NCBI RefSeq assembly: GCF_000701505.1
Contig: NZ_JNJB01000012.1
Span: forward strand, 62,001 to 126,000
Reading direction: 5' to 3'
Length of the DNA stretch: 64,000 bases
Source: Dyadobacter crusticola DSM 16708
GTDB lineage: Bacteria > Bacteroidota > Bacteroidia > Cytophagales > Spirosomataceae
A model generated the notes under the pieces. The model saw only the letters and a program-made list of their open reading frames with translations. It had not been told where the DNA came from and searched no databases. This document shows positions 8,582-17,546 of this stretch, one piece after another. The translations under genes and the position numbers were made by a program. Each line of letters begins with the position of its first letter. Position 1 is the first letter of the stretch.

Positions 8582-8610
8582 ATGCCGCCTCAGTAACACT
8601 GAAACGGCAT
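8582..8610 (-). terminator. Terminator of lipoprotein copy 4
   Basis: ATGCCG/CGGCAT with an inner TCAGT/ACTGA stem, interrupted by a 2-nt internal bulge, lies 25 nt past the stop of copy 4 and is followed on the reverse strand by TTTGTGTTACAG. Confidence 0.65.
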
Positions 8611-8635
8611 CTGCTTTTGTAAGCTGAAAGTGAGT

Positions 8636-9409
8636 CTACATTACTACTACACCTGGCTGGAAGGTCACCAGCTCTTTAATTGAGTTGTTGTCAACAAACA
8701 GGTGGATATAGGAGTGTTTACCAGCTGCAGGAGTCAGGCCTGAGAAGAAAAACATAGCATAATTTCTGGTAGGTTTGAATGTAATGGTTTTCTTCACCCA
8801 CTGTGCTTCTTTTCCTGTCAAATCAACCGTTGTCTCGATTGCTGATCCATTTTCATAGGGATATAGTTTGACGTAGCCGGCTTTCGCATAAGTAGGGAGA
8901 TCTGTACTATTGAACGGAATTTCACCATGAACTGTGCTTGCTACATAAAAGGTAATAGAATACGTCTTTTCAGGTATAAGATCCTTTATTGTTGTTGTCA
9001 CAACGGATCGGTATAGCGAAGTTGTCGTATTTGTACCATAACTTTTTACAGTAAGGATTGATTTTGCCGTCGCGTTGGACGGAAGTAATGGCAGTGGCTT
9101 AGTCCACGGCTTATTTGCGTGACCCCAAAGACTGGTCAAAGAAGATGAGCCCGCGTCTACTGGTGCCGTGTTCCCTAGATGATATGTTTTTTCCCAGCCT
9201 CTTGGAAAAAGATTCCAGTTTACCTCAGGGCTGATCGTGTGGGAAAAAGTTGGAAGAACCACCTCCCCTGCATTCGTCTTGGCATTCGAGTGTCCGTTCG
9301 CACCTTCAACCAGCGGTTGTGGCGCTTGCGCGTCTTCTTTTGAGCAGCTGCTCAGCAGCATCGCGCAGGCCATACCTAATGCGACCGGAAATAGTTTTGT
9401 TAGCTTCAT
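8636..9409 (-). CDS. Tandem-array lipoprotein, copy 4 (divergent)
   Basis: 257 aa from the ATG at 9409 (MKLTKLFPVALGMACAMLLSSC), chosen because it aligns with the other copies; the frame is open to 9451. Cys near residue 22, followed by SKEDAQAPQP. Motifs are SSLTSLWGHANKPW, DLIPEKTYSITFYVASTV and FVDNNSIKEL. The last motif is closest to copy 1 (FVDNNSIKQLN), so copies 1 and 4 pair at the C-terminus while 2 and 3 pair elsewhere. It is the first gene of the array in transcription order and lacks the ~95-bp upstream block. An extra C-terminal tail (VTFQPGVVVM) extends past the family end point. Confidence 0.8.
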   Translation of the reverse strand: MKLTKLFPVALGMACAMLLSSCSKEDAQAPQPLVEGANGHSNAKTNAGEVVLPTFSHTISPEVNWNLFPRGWEKTYHLGNTAPVDAGSSSLTSLWGHANKPWTKPLPLLPSNATAKSILTVKSYGTNTTTSLYRSVVTTTIKDLIPEKTYSITFYVASTVHGEIPFNSTDLPTYAKAGYVKLYPYENGSAIETTVDLTGKEAQWVKKTITFKPTRNYAMFFFSGLTPAAGKHSYIHLFVDNNSIKELVTFQPGVVVM

Positions 9410-9604
9410 CTTTTTACTTTTTGTAGTTAAACAATAATTTATCTCGTACAAAAGAAGAAGCTTAACTGAATGAGAACGTATTAAGTGACTGGTAGGAGCG
9501 GCAGGGTTATTTTTCGGGAACGTCCTCTTGGTGAAGTGAAACTAGGTATAGTCTGATCTTACATCTATTTCTACTAACCTGCATGTTATTTTGATTTGCC
9601 TATA

Positions 9605-9638
9605 AACACAAAAATCTCCTTGAGGAGATCTTTGTGTT
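9605..9638 (-). terminator. Terminator of the RND efflux operon
   Basis: AACACAAA-ATCTCC pairs with GGAGAT-TTTGTGTT around a TTGA loop with one internal mismatch, giving about 14 bp. It sits 55 nt past the RND stop codon. The remaining 9410-9604 sequence upstream of lipoprotein copy 4 shows no other clear element. Confidence 0.75.
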
Positions 9639-9693
9639 ATTAAAGGAGGAAACTAATAATTAAGCCGTTACTCTGGCTGCTTGCGACACAAGC

Positions 9694-12600
9694 TTACGCT
9701 TCTAAAACAAGTTCTTGTCGTTGCTGCTTTTTCTTTTTACGATTTGCAAGCCGCTCCTTAACCCTGTCCACCACATAGTACACACTAGGTACCAGGAACA
9801 GCGTCAGCAGCAATGAGCTTGTCAGACCACCAATAATCACCCACGCCATACCATTTTTCACCTCAGCTCCGTCACCCGAAGCCAATGCGATCGGCAGCAT
9901 ACCTGCGATCATCGCGATAGTTGTCATCAGGATCGGACGGAGACGTTCTTTACCCGCTTCTATCAATGCATCCTTCAATGCGTGACCTTCTTCTTTCAAC
10001 TGGTTCGTAAAGTCGACGATCAGGATCGCGTTTTTGGCTACCAGACCGAGCAACATGATCATACCCACTATGGAGAAGATAGTCAAACTTTCCATTGTAA
10101 GCGCCAGCGCGGTTAATGCACCGACCAATGCAACCGGGATCGAGAACAATACAACGAATGGATAAATGGTACTTTCGTAAAGCGCCACCATAATCAGGTA
10201 AATGAGCACGATACCGAGTACAAGCGCCAAACCAAGACTTCCGAATGCGTCGGCCTGGTTTTTCAGGTCTCCGCGGTATTCGATGAAGACGCCTTCGGGA
10301 AGTTTCACACTCGCCATTTTGGCCTGAATATCAGCACCGATTGAACCGGATGGGCGACCTATCACCTGTGAGTTGATGGTGATTGAAGACAGACGGTCAA
10401 TCCGCTGCAACACACTTTCACCCATTCCCTCTTTCACGGTTGCGAATTGGGATAATTCGAACGTTTGTCCGGCGCTGTTTACGAATGTCAGCTGGCGGAT
10501 ATCGTCCGCTTTGGAACGGTCGAACTGGTCCAGCGTAACCATAATATCGTATTCTTTGCCGTTTTCTTTAAACTTCGAACGGTCGTCACCACGGAATGCA
10601 GTCTGCAATGCAGCTCCTACTTCTGCGGCATTGATGCCAAGTTGTGACATTTTCTCACGGTCCAGCTGCACGCCTACCTCCGGTTTGGGATCGTCCACAG
10701 AATAGTCCACGTTGGCAGTACCCGGGATTGAAGCTACCACTTCTTTCACCTGCTCTGCAGTTTTACGGATCGTCGCCATATCGGTACCTTTTACAGCCAC
10801 CTGAATTGGCGCCTGGTTGGCATTACCGGTGATCGAAGTTGGTGCAACAGTCACTTTCACGCCAGGAATTTGCAGAATTTCTTTTTGGACTTCTGTACCA
10901 AAATCCTCGGCAGACATCGCACGTTCGGCTTTATCAACCAACTGAACCGTTAAATCGGCAATGTTACTGTTGGATGTAGTTCCCAAACCGGTGCTACTGT
11001 AGCCGACATTGGTGAAGACTTTCGTTACTTCTTTTCTGCTCAAAAGCAGTTTTTCTACTCTTTGTGCAACCTGGTTGGTCTGGTAAACAGAAGCTGTTGG
11101 CGCCAACTCGATAGACACATTCAGCTCACCGCGGTCACTTTGCTGCATGAAAGCAGCACCGATGAAGCCCGCCGGAACCAATGCAATGGAGCCTACAATC
11201 AGGATCAGGGACAAAATGAAAATGTATCTTTTATGGCCCAAAACCCAGGTCAGAATGCGACCGTATTCGTCTTTAATGCGATCTAAAAATCTTTCGAAAC
11301 CTAGATTCAGCTTGCCCCAAAGTGTGTTTTTATCCAAAATCTCTATTTTACCAAAACGCGAAGCAAGCAACGGAGTTAAGGTAAATGATACGAACAAACT
11401 CATCAATGTCGAGAACACGACCACGAGGGAAAATTCTCTCAAAATGTTACCGATCAGACCTTGCGTCAATGCAAGCGGCACGAATACCACAACGTCCACT
11501 AATGTGATCGCAAGGGCTGTAAAACCGATTTCTGCACGTCCGTCCAATGCGGCTTGCCACCTGCTTTTGCCCATTTCCATGTGGCGGTTGATGTTTTCCA
11601 AAACCACGATCGAGTCATCGACGAGGATACCAACCACCAGCGAAAGCGCCATTAACGTCATCAAATTGAGTGAGAAACCTAAAAGGCTCATCAAAATGAA
11701 GGTCGGGATCATGGAGGAAGGCAGGGCCACGAGGATAAACATGGAGCTGCGGACACTATGCAGGAACAGCAACATGACGATAGAAACGATCAAAACCGCA
11801 AGCCCAAGGTCAAATACAACCGCATCAGCAGAGGCCAATGTATAAATCGACTGGTCGGATGCAATGTTGAATTTCAGACCGGCGGAAGCATATTGCTTTT
11901 CCAAAGTCGTCAAACGCTCGCGCGTCAACTTACTTACATCTACTGCATTTGCATCGGATTGTTTCTGGATCTGCAATGCCACAGACGGGCGACCATTAAT
12001 GTGGTTCACCGCAGTTGCGTCGGCAGTTCCGTCGTATACTTCGGCAATATCTTTCAGGAAAATCTGTCCGCCCGAGTTGTTACGGCCCACAATTACATTC
12101 CGCAGATTCTCAACAGTTGTCAGCTTAGCGTCAAAACGAATGGAAAGCTGATCTGCCTGTGTTTTAACCTGACCGGCAGGGAAAGAAGTATTGGCATTGT
12201 TAATCGCTGCTGAAACCTGCGCGATCGACAAGCGATATGCTTTCAATTTATCCTGCTTAATATTCACCTGGATCTGACGCTCGGTACCACCGATGATCGT
12301 CACCTGGCCTACTCCGGTAACATTCGAAAGCTGTGGTTTCAGTTTCTCGTCGATCAGATCATACAATGCGGAGGGCGAAAGGTTTGCAGTTACCCCCATT
12401 CTCAAAACCGGGATCTCGTCAGTCGAGAATTTATTGATCACGGGGCGGTCGGCATCGTCTGGCAGCAATGAAATCACCTGCTCTACTTTGCGCTGCGCTT
12501 CCTGCTGCGCTAAATCCACGCTTACACCTTGCTTCAACTGGATAATTACAGAAGAAACGCCTTCCTGAGAAGTTGAGTTAATCTGGTCCAAACCTTCAAT

Positions 12601-12819
12601 CGCCGACACGGCGTCTTCAATGTGTTTGGTTACGTTGGTTTCGACTTCGTCCGCAGCTGCACCGCGATACGTCGTCATGACACTCACAACATTCGCCTCG
12701 AACTTAGGCAACAAGTTGTAGGACAATTGTTTATAGCTGATCACACCAAATAGTATCAACACCGTGAATACTACTATGATGAAGAGCGGTCTTTTTACTG
12801 CTACTTCGGTGATTGACAT
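9694..12819 (-). CDS. RND (AcrB/HAE1-type) efflux transporter, inner-membrane subunit
   Basis: 1041 aa, the proton-driven pump of a tripartite drug efflux system. It starts MSITEVAVKRPLFIIVVFTV, has two large periplasmic loops (about 30-330 and 560-860) and two six-helix membrane blocks. The TM4 proton-relay pair is D401-D402 in VGILVDDSIVVLENINRH, as in AcrB D407/D408. A conserved GLVAKNAILIVDF stretch lies in the second half. Length matches the family (1020-1050). It ends with a Lys/Arg/Gln-rich tail. It is the last gene of marR-tolC-MFP-RND, 25 nt after the adaptor gene. The substrate cannot be read from the sequence. Confidence 0.93.
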   Translation of the reverse strand: MSITEVAVKRPLFIIVVFTVLILFGVISYKQLSYNLLPKFEANVVSVMTTYRGAAADEVETNVTKHIEDAVSAIEGLDQINSTSQEGVSSVIIQLKQGVSVDLAQQEAQRKVEQVISLLPDDADRPVINKFSTDEIPVLRMGVTANLSPSALYDLIDEKLKPQLSNVTGVGQVTIIGGTERQIQVNIKQDKLKAYRLSIAQVSAAINNANTSFPAGQVKTQADQLSIRFDAKLTTVENLRNVIVGRNNSGGQIFLKDIAEVYDGTADATAVNHINGRPSVALQIQKQSDANAVDVSKLTRERLTTLEKQYASAGLKFNIASDQSIYTLASADAVVFDLGLAVLIVSIVMLLFLHSVRSSMFILVALPSSMIPTFILMSLLGFSLNLMTLMALSLVVGILVDDSIVVLENINRHMEMGKSRWQAALDGRAEIGFTALAITLVDVVVFVPLALTQGLIGNILREFSLVVVFSTLMSLFVSFTLTPLLASRFGKIEILDKNTLWGKLNLGFERFLDRIKDEYGRILTWVLGHKRYIFILSLILIVGSIALVPAGFIGAAFMQQSDRGELNVSIELAPTASVYQTNQVAQRVEKLLLSRKEVTKVFTNVGYSSTGLGTTSNSNIADLTVQLVDKAERAMSAEDFGTEVQKEILQIPGVKVTVAPTSITGNANQAPIQVAVKGTDMATIRKTAEQVKEVVASIPGTANVDYSVDDPKPEVGVQLDREKMSQLGINAAEVGAALQTAFRGDDRSKFKENGKEYDIMVTLDQFDRSKADDIRQLTFVNSAGQTFELSQFATVKEGMGESVLQRIDRLSSITINSQVIGRPSGSIGADIQAKMASVKLPEGVFIEYRGDLKNQADAFGSLGLALVLGIVLIYLIMVALYESTIYPFVVLFSIPVALVGALTALALTMESLTIFSIVGMIMLLGLVAKNAILIVDFTNQLKEEGHALKDALIEAGKERLRPILMTTIAMIAGMLPIALASGDGAEVKNGMAWVIIGGLTSSLLLTLFLVPSVYYVVDRVKERLANRKKKKQQRQELVLEA

Positions 12820-12844
12820 TTTTTTATTCGTTTACTGATGAAAA

Positions 12845-13897
12845 CTATTTAGTGACATTAACCGCTGCACCTTCGCTGAGGTTGATCTGGCCAGTTGTAA
12901 TCACCGTTTCGCCTGATTTCAAACCCGACAAAACCTCAATATTGTCGCCCAGCTCGCGGCCCACCTGAATTTTACGCTGTTTTGCAATGCCGTTCTCCAC
13001 CGTGTACACATAAGGATTACGTACGCTCTCAACCAATGAACTTCTTGGGATCAGCAATGCATTCTGGCTGCTTTTCTGCTTAAACTCCACGGTCACGAAT
13101 GTTCCCGCGCGCAGTTGATTTGAATTTTTGATCACGATTTCAACCGGATAGTTGTGCGATTCGTCGCCTTGTGGCGCAATGTAGGAGATCACGCCGTCGA
13201 TCTTTTTATCAGGGAAAATGCTGGTGCTTACTTCCACGTGCTGACCCTCTTTCAATTTATAAACATCATTTTCTGAGATCATTACCTGCACTTTCAGGCG
13301 CGACACGTCCAGGATCGTTCCTAGTGAAGTCCCGACGTTTACAAACTCACCCGGCTCGATGTTCTTCTTGATCACGCGGCCGCTGATCGGCGCTGCGATG
13401 GAAGCATCATTGATTTGCTGCTTGATTTGCTCAGCCTGGTTCAATGCATTCTCGTAATTGTACTTGGTATCATTTACCTGCACTTCCGTCGCTGCATTTC
13501 CCGCCAGAAGCTTTGAATAGCGTTCGGTGTCTTTTTTCAGCTTGTTGATGTTCAGCTCAGTTGCTTCCAGTGAAAGCTCTTTGAGTTTGCTATCCACCTT
13601 CACCAAGGTCGCACCTTGTGAAACGTAGGTACCGAGGTCGTATTTAACCGACAAAACTTTACCTGCGGAAGTCGCCATAATTTCGGCTTCCTTAAACGGG
13701 ATCAGGCTACCTGTACGGATCAGGTCCTGATTTGTACTGCCTTCTTTCACCGCCACTGCAGTTACCGGAATGGTGACATTCTTGTTATCCGGCATTACTT
13801 TCTTCGCGTCCATCTTGGACTTATTCGCTACCAAACGAAACCCGATCAAAAGACCGATTACGAGTATAGAGCCGATTATGATTATTTTCCTTTTCAT
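12845..13897 (-). CDS. RND efflux periplasmic adaptor (membrane fusion protein)
   Basis: 350 aa. An N-terminal membrane anchor (residues 4-25, IIIIGSILVIGLLIGF) is followed by the first half of a lipoyl domain (AEIMATSAGKVLSVKYDLGTYVSQG). A short alpha-hairpin (about 105-160) comes next, then the second lipoyl half (SIAAPISGRVIKKNIEPGEFV), and beta-barrel and membrane-proximal domains ending with the IQVGRELGDNIEVLSGLKSGE-type segment. It bridges the RND pump and the TolC channel. The hairpin is short compared with AcrA. Operon gene between tolC and the RND gene. Confidence 0.92.
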   Translation of the reverse strand: MKRKIIIIGSILVIGLLIGFRLVANKSKMDAKKVMPDNKNVTIPVTAVAVKEGSTNQDLIRTGSLIPFKEAEIMATSAGKVLSVKYDLGTYVSQGATLVKVDSKLKELSLEATELNINKLKKDTERYSKLLAGNAATEVQVNDTKYNYENALNQAEQIKQQINDASIAAPISGRVIKKNIEPGEFVNVGTSLGTILDVSRLKVQVMISENDVYKLKEGQHVEVSTSIFPDKKIDGVISYIAPQGDESHNYPVEIVIKNSNQLRAGTFVTVEFKQKSSQNALLIPRSSLVESVRNPYVYTVENGIAKQRKIQVGRELGDNIEVLSGLKSGETVITTGQINLSEGAAVNVTK

Positions 13898-13904
13898 GGA
13901 ATCA

Positions 13905-13931
13905 ATGATTGAATGACTGAATGATTGAATG
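13905..13931. repeat. Short tandem repeat, 8-bp unit
   Basis: Three copies of ATGATTGA/ATGACTGA plus a partial fourth, just upstream of the adaptor start in the 108-nt gap after tolC. It might act in leader RNA or be a slippage-prone spacer; no function can be shown. Confidence 0.55.
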
Positions 13932-14005
13932 TTCTTTCAAAAAACTATAAATGACTTACTGACAACTAAATGACAATTGATGACTTTCTCTTGACCTAAA
14001 ATCTT

Positions 14006-15337
14006 TTAAGGCAAGCCCGTATAAAAAGCATTTAAACTACCCTGTGATTGTTCGAGACCTAGTTTCGCTTGGTAATAGCTCAGCATCGAGTTGATATAGT
14101 TGCTTTGGGCTTCTTTGTAGGAAGTTTCTGCGTTCAGCAGGTCCGAGAGCGTAATGGTACCTTCTTTGTATTGAAGGGTTGTTACGTCGTACACTTCCTT
14201 GGCCAAAGTCACGTTGCTTTCATCGTTTACCAGGTTCAGTTTTGCTTTCTGAAGCTGGGTTGTGGCGTTGTGATTTTGTAGCTCATAATTCTGCACGTTC
14301 AATTTCAGCTGTTCGTTTTGGGTCAAAAGATTTAAATCAGCCTGCTTGTATTGTGCATCTCTTCTGAAACTATCAAAAATCGGAATGGAAAGTTTGACAC
14401 CAATTGCACCGAAACTAAACCAGTTACCCCACGATTCGCCCAGATTCTGGCCCAGCGACTGAACACCATATCTTCCATAAACAGAAAGCTTCGGAAGGTA
14501 CCCGGCTTTGATCCGCTCCTTTTCAAGCGCCTGCAATTCCATATTGATGTTCTGGATTTTAAAGTCGGTCAGGTTAGCTACATCCAGCTTTTCCGGCTCT
14601 ACCAATTTGAATGGCTGGCTTAGAGGATTGTCCGTCAAAACGAATTGCTCGCCCAGCGGCATTCCCATTTGAAATTTCAGCTGATTTTGGGATAAGATCA
14701 GGTTGCTTTCCGCCAGAGTGAGCTGGGATTTAATATTGTTTAAACTTACCTGCGTACGGTCATAGTCTACTTTCTTGATAACCCCATTGTCTAGCTGCAG
14801 CTGCAAAGTCCCGAGTATCTGCTGCGTCTTTTCCAGGTTATCTCTCAGCAAATCAATCTGCGCCTGTGTTACAAATACCTGATAATAAGCATTAGTTACA
14901 TTATAAATAATATTCTCCTTCGTTCTGCGTGAATTCAGTTCCGCATTCTCGATATTCGGCTTATTGGCCTTCAACCCAACGAGCAGCTGGCGGTCAAAGA
15001 TCACCTGATCTGCCTGCGCCGAAACATTCGTGGAGTACTTGGTACCAAGTGCAACCCGTCGGTCTTCCCCGCCAAAAAGCGCGCCCGGCAGTACAGTAGA
15101 TTGGAGCTTGATGTTGTCATCCAGCGCACCACTTCCTGCTACCTGCGGCAAATAGCTCGCGAGCGCTTCCCTACCCTGTTGCACAGCAATATTCTCCTGG
15201 TACTGCGCTATCTTGACATTTCCATTATTCTTTATGCCGTAAGCGATGCAATCTTTCAGGCTCAGCCGGGTTTGCGCCCAGGCACTCCCGGAAGTTGCCG
15301 CTATGGTGAGGATTGCAATAATCCATGCTCGTTTCAT
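14006..15337 (-). CDS. TolC-family outer-membrane efflux channel
   Basis: 443 aa with a signal peptide (MKRAWIIAILTIAATSGSAWAQ). Two outer-membrane-efflux repeats follow, rich in long helices (for example the Q-K-T-Q-Q-I-L-G-T-L region and NLLTQNEQLKLNVQNYELQ), and a conserved SVYGRYGVQSL strand. The C-terminal LLNAETSYKEAQSNYINSMLSYYQAKLGLEQ segment is typical of TolC. It forms the outer-membrane exit duct for the adjacent RND/MFP pair. Second gene of the operon, 81 nt after marR; that gap holds an operator-like palindrome. Confidence 0.92.
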   Translation of the reverse strand: MKRAWIIAILTIAATSGSAWAQTRLSLKDCIAYGIKNNGNVKIAQYQENIAVQQGREALASYLPQVAGSGALDDNIKLQSTVLPGALFGGEDRRVALGTKYSTNVSAQADQVIFDRQLLVGLKANKPNIENAELNSRRTKENIIYNVTNAYYQVFVTQAQIDLLRDNLEKTQQILGTLQLQLDNGVIKKVDYDRTQVSLNNIKSQLTLAESNLILSQNQLKFQMGMPLGEQFVLTDNPLSQPFKLVEPEKLDVANLTDFKIQNINMELQALEKERIKAGYLPKLSVYGRYGVQSLGQNLGESWGNWFSFGAIGVKLSIPIFDSFRRDAQYKQADLNLLTQNEQLKLNVQNYELQNHNATTQLQKAKLNLVNDESNVTLAKEVYDVTTLQYKEGTITLSDLLNAETSYKEAQSNYINSMLSYYQAKLGLEQSQGSLNAFYTGLP

Positions 15338-15368
15338 TTGTTCTGATTTATTAATTGTGGCTAATGTT

Positions 15369-15405
15369 AATAGTTGACACGTCTACTGGTGACATATCAA
15401 CTATT
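15369..15405 (-). promoter_or_regulatory. Operator-like palindrome between marR and tolC
   Basis: AATAGTTGA (15369-15377) and TCAACTATT (15397-15405) are perfect inverted 9-mers. Within the region are GTTGACACG and GACATATCAAC, related to the site at 15908-15921. This suggests a second MarR binding site controlling tolC and the pump genes directly. Confidence 0.55.
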
Positions 15406-15418
15406 TATATAAATTTTT

Positions 15419-15886
15419 TTATTTTTCGATGACCTCAGCTACTCTGTCCAGATAGCCGATAAAAGTCTTACGTTCTTCCTCGGTAAAATGCTCCATTACC
15501 TGGTTATCAAAGGCGATTACCAACGCCTGAATGCGCTCACAGACAAATTTACCGCTCGCAGTCAGTGAAACCATATTCTTCCTTTTATCCTCTATATCAC
15601 TTTCGATCTTTAAAAATCCGTCTTTATGCAAAGTCTGTACCGACCTCTGAATGCCCGCTTTATCTTTTTGCAGCACGTTTGCTATATCCTGTTGCGTCAT
15701 TGCGTGTTCCTGGAAATATACAACCATCAGGATCGGCAGCTGCTCAGCCAATACCGGAATACCTTCCTGGACGAGCTGCGCATTCATTCTTTTAAAAACA
15801 GTCTTGGTAACAAGCCCCAGCTTAAACTGTAGCGAGTTTTTCATTTCATCTTTCAAACAGGGAAATTTATTAAGTGTCGCATTCAT
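15419..15886 (-). CDS. MarR-family transcriptional regulator
   Basis: 155 aa with a winged helix-turn-helix: AMTQQDIANVLQKDKAGIQRSVQTL is the helix pair and DGFLKIESDIEDKRKNMVSLTASG the wing, with the D-x-R wing signature. N- and C-terminal helices would form the dimer. Such proteins repress efflux genes and release DNA on binding a ligand or on oxidation. It is first in the efflux operon, and a palindrome sits between the -33 and -7 elements of its own promoter, so autoregulation is well supported. One cysteine (C10) near the N-terminus and another in the C-terminal part (FVCERIQ) could make it redox-responsive, which is speculative. Confidence 0.92.
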   Translation of the reverse strand: MNATLNKFPCLKDEMKNSLQFKLGLVTKTVFKRMNAQLVQEGIPVLAEQLPILMVVYFQEHAMTQQDIANVLQKDKAGIQRSVQTLHKDGFLKIESDIEDKRKNMVSLTASGKFVCERIQALVIAFDNQVMEHFTEEERKTFIGYLDRVAEVIEK

Positions 15887-15893
15887 GATGGTG

Positions 15894-15925
15894 CAAATGT
15901 ATATTGTGTTGACATATCAACCAAA
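15894..15925 (-). promoter_or_regulatory. marR operon promoter (TTTG - 20 nt - TACATTTG)
   Basis: On the reverse strand a TTTG (-33, 15922-15925) is separated by exactly 20 nt from TACATTTG (-7, 15894-15901), an excellent match to the Bacteroidota consensus TTTG/TAnnTTTG. The marR ATG lies 8 nt past the -7 element, so the leader is very short or the mRNA is close to leaderless. Confidence 0.75.
15908..15921. promoter_or_regulatory. MarR operator in the marR promoter
   Basis: GTTGACATATCAAC has inverted GTTGA/TCAAC arms and fills the spacer between the -33 and -7 elements. Related half-sites occur before tolC. Binding here would block RNA polymerase, as expected for autorepression. Confidence 0.7.
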
Positions 15926-15987
15926 TGCTCAGGTAAAAAGTTTTGTGAATGGCGAAAATTGTTAGGTGAGTGGCTTTTAAAAAAAAA

Positions 15988-16062
15988 TTGTCACCCTGAG
16001 CGGAGTCGAAGGGGCGCTACTGATGGTGAGTAACGTCCCCTTCGACTGCGCTTAGGGTGACA
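15988..16062. repeat. Palindromic repeat family B, also acting as terminator
   Basis: The left arm starts TTGTCACCCTGAGCGGAGTC and the right arm ends with its near-complement, around a ~20-nt centre. The stem is about 27 bp with a few mismatches. It lies 24 nt past the stop of the M48 protease gene and would stop its transcription. The same family recurs at 63387-63433. Confidence 0.75.
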
Positions 16063-16085
16063 AAAGCAGAATAGTTCTATTACTA

Positions 16086-17546
16086 TTACCTTCCCAGCGT
16101 CTTGATCAGCATTCCTTTGGTTACTTTGTCCGAAAGCGACATTCCGTTGATGATCGCGAGTTCGTCCATTTTGTTGTCCGGTTGATTGTTGTCTTTCAAT
16201 GCATCTTTGAGAGATCCGTCGCGCTGCACTGTTTTAATGCGGATACGCTCCGGCTGACGACCCAGGATATTCTGGTCGGTTACCGATTTGAAACCTTGTG
16301 CTACATTCCTGAATGTACCCAGGTTACCGGCAAAGTTGGCCGGCGCTGCCACACCGTGGATCACGTAAATATTTCCTCCGTACTGGATCAGCCAGGTTGC
16401 CACCTGAATCGCACTGGCAGCTGCTTGCCCGGATTGCGCCTGTGCTACCTGCTGCGAAATCATTGCTATGGCGGGATTTCCGTTAATCGTAGTTTTATTA
16501 TTCTCAGAAACCTGCAAGCTGTAATTTTTCACAACAGTCTGCGCTGCTTCTTCCAGCGACTTACCTTCGGCCATCGCAAAAAGCATCATCGACTTTCCGT
16601 CCTTAGAAGCCATTTGAAACTGGGCAGGCGAATTTTCATACTGCCAACCGCTCGGTACCGGAAACTGGAACCTCAGCTCAGGATGGTAAAACTGGTTGTT
16701 TTCCACAAAACCCTGCTTTGGATCCGTACCATATATTATGCCTTCAATCTTGCGCAGGTAAGCATCGCGATTAACACTGTACTTGCCCGGGTGTTCTGTC
16801 TGGTATTGTATAGCCAGTTTATCTACCTTATTCTTCCTGTCGCCCGGATCAGGGTGCGTGGACTGGAAAGTCGGGATAGTTTGTCCTGCTTTTTCACTGA
16901 TTTTTTTCAAAGTCCCGAAGAAGTCTGCCATCTCCTTCGCATCGTATCCGATTTTACTGGAATACTCCACGCCGATTTTATCCGACTCCGTTTCGTGCTC
17001 GCGGCTGTAACTTAATAGCAGCAAACCCAGCGCCTGCTGCGTTTGCTCGGCCAATCCGCGGACTGTTTCCGATAACACCATTCCTGCCAGCAAACCTACC
17101 TGACCGAAGATCTGTGATGTTTGCTGCCGGGCTGAGTGACGGGCAGTAATGTGACCGATTTCGTGACCAAGTACACCTGCAAATTCCGCCTCATTGTTGA
17201 AGTGCGCCATGATACCCCTTGTGAAGTATACGTAACCGCCAGGCACAGCAAATGCATTCACGACAGGCGAGTCCACAATGAAGAATTGATAAGGTAAATC
17301 AGGGCGGTGCGAGATGTTCGCCATTGCCTTTCCTTTCTCATTGATAAAGGATTGCAGGTTTTTATCGTCGTAAATACCCATTGTAGCCACAATAGAAGGG
17401 TGTGATTCAGCGCCGAGCGCGATCTCCTTTTCTTTGGACATGAATATAATTTCTTTTTTACCCGTGACAGGATTTTTAGAACATCCGGTAAATAGGCTTG
17501 CTGCTGCAAGACCAAGCAGAATGTGAAATTGAAATTTCATTTTCAT
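16086..17546 (-). CDS. M48-family zinc metalloprotease, lipoprotein
   Basis: 486 aa. Lipobox LFTGC puts the lipidated Cys at residue 22. The zinc site is H128-E-I-G-H132 with a third ligand E187 in the TESD segment, as in M48 peptidases such as BepA/LoiP. The catalytic domain spans about 35-260; the C-terminal 200 residues are a separate domain without recognisable TPR repeats, ending in a SLSDKVTKGMLIKTLG-like stretch. Likely role is quality control of envelope proteins in the periplasm. ATG 17540 is an alternative start two codons in. Single gene; the palindrome at 15988-16062 follows it. Confidence 0.9.
   Translation of the reverse strand: MKMKFQFHILLGLAAASLFTGCSKNPVTGKKEIIFMSKEKEIALGAESHPSIVATMGIYDDKNLQSFINEKGKAMANISHRPDLPYQFFIVDSPVVNAFAVPGGYVYFTRGIMAHFNNEAEFAGVLGHEIGHITARHSARQQTSQIFGQVGLLAGMVLSETVRGLAEQTQQALGLLLLSYSREHETESDKIGVEYSSKIGYDAKEMADFFGTLKKISEKAGQTIPTFQSTHPDPGDRKNKVDKLAIQYQTEHPGKYSVNRDAYLRKIEGIIYGTDPKQGFVENNQFYHPELRFQFPVPSGWQYENSPAQFQMASKDGKSMMLFAMAEGKSLEEAAQTVVKNYSLQVSENNKTTINGNPAIAMISQQVAQAQSGQAAASAIQVATWLIQYGGNIYVIHGVAAPANFAGNLGTFRNVAQGFKSVTDQNILGRQPERIRIKTVQRDGSLKDALKDNNQPDNKMDELAIINGMSLSDKVTKGMLIKTLGR

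Noticed and set aside
11147-11845. Plus-strand open frame of 232 aa opposite the RND pump
   Set aside because: Shadow of a conserved transporter; low-complexity Thr/Asn/Ser composition and no homology recognised.
16182-17015. Long open frame (277 aa) on the plus strand opposite the M48 protease gene
   Set aside because: It lies wholly antisense to a gene with clear HEIGH motifs, has no recognisable domain, and has a Cys- and Arg-rich composition typical of a shadow frame.
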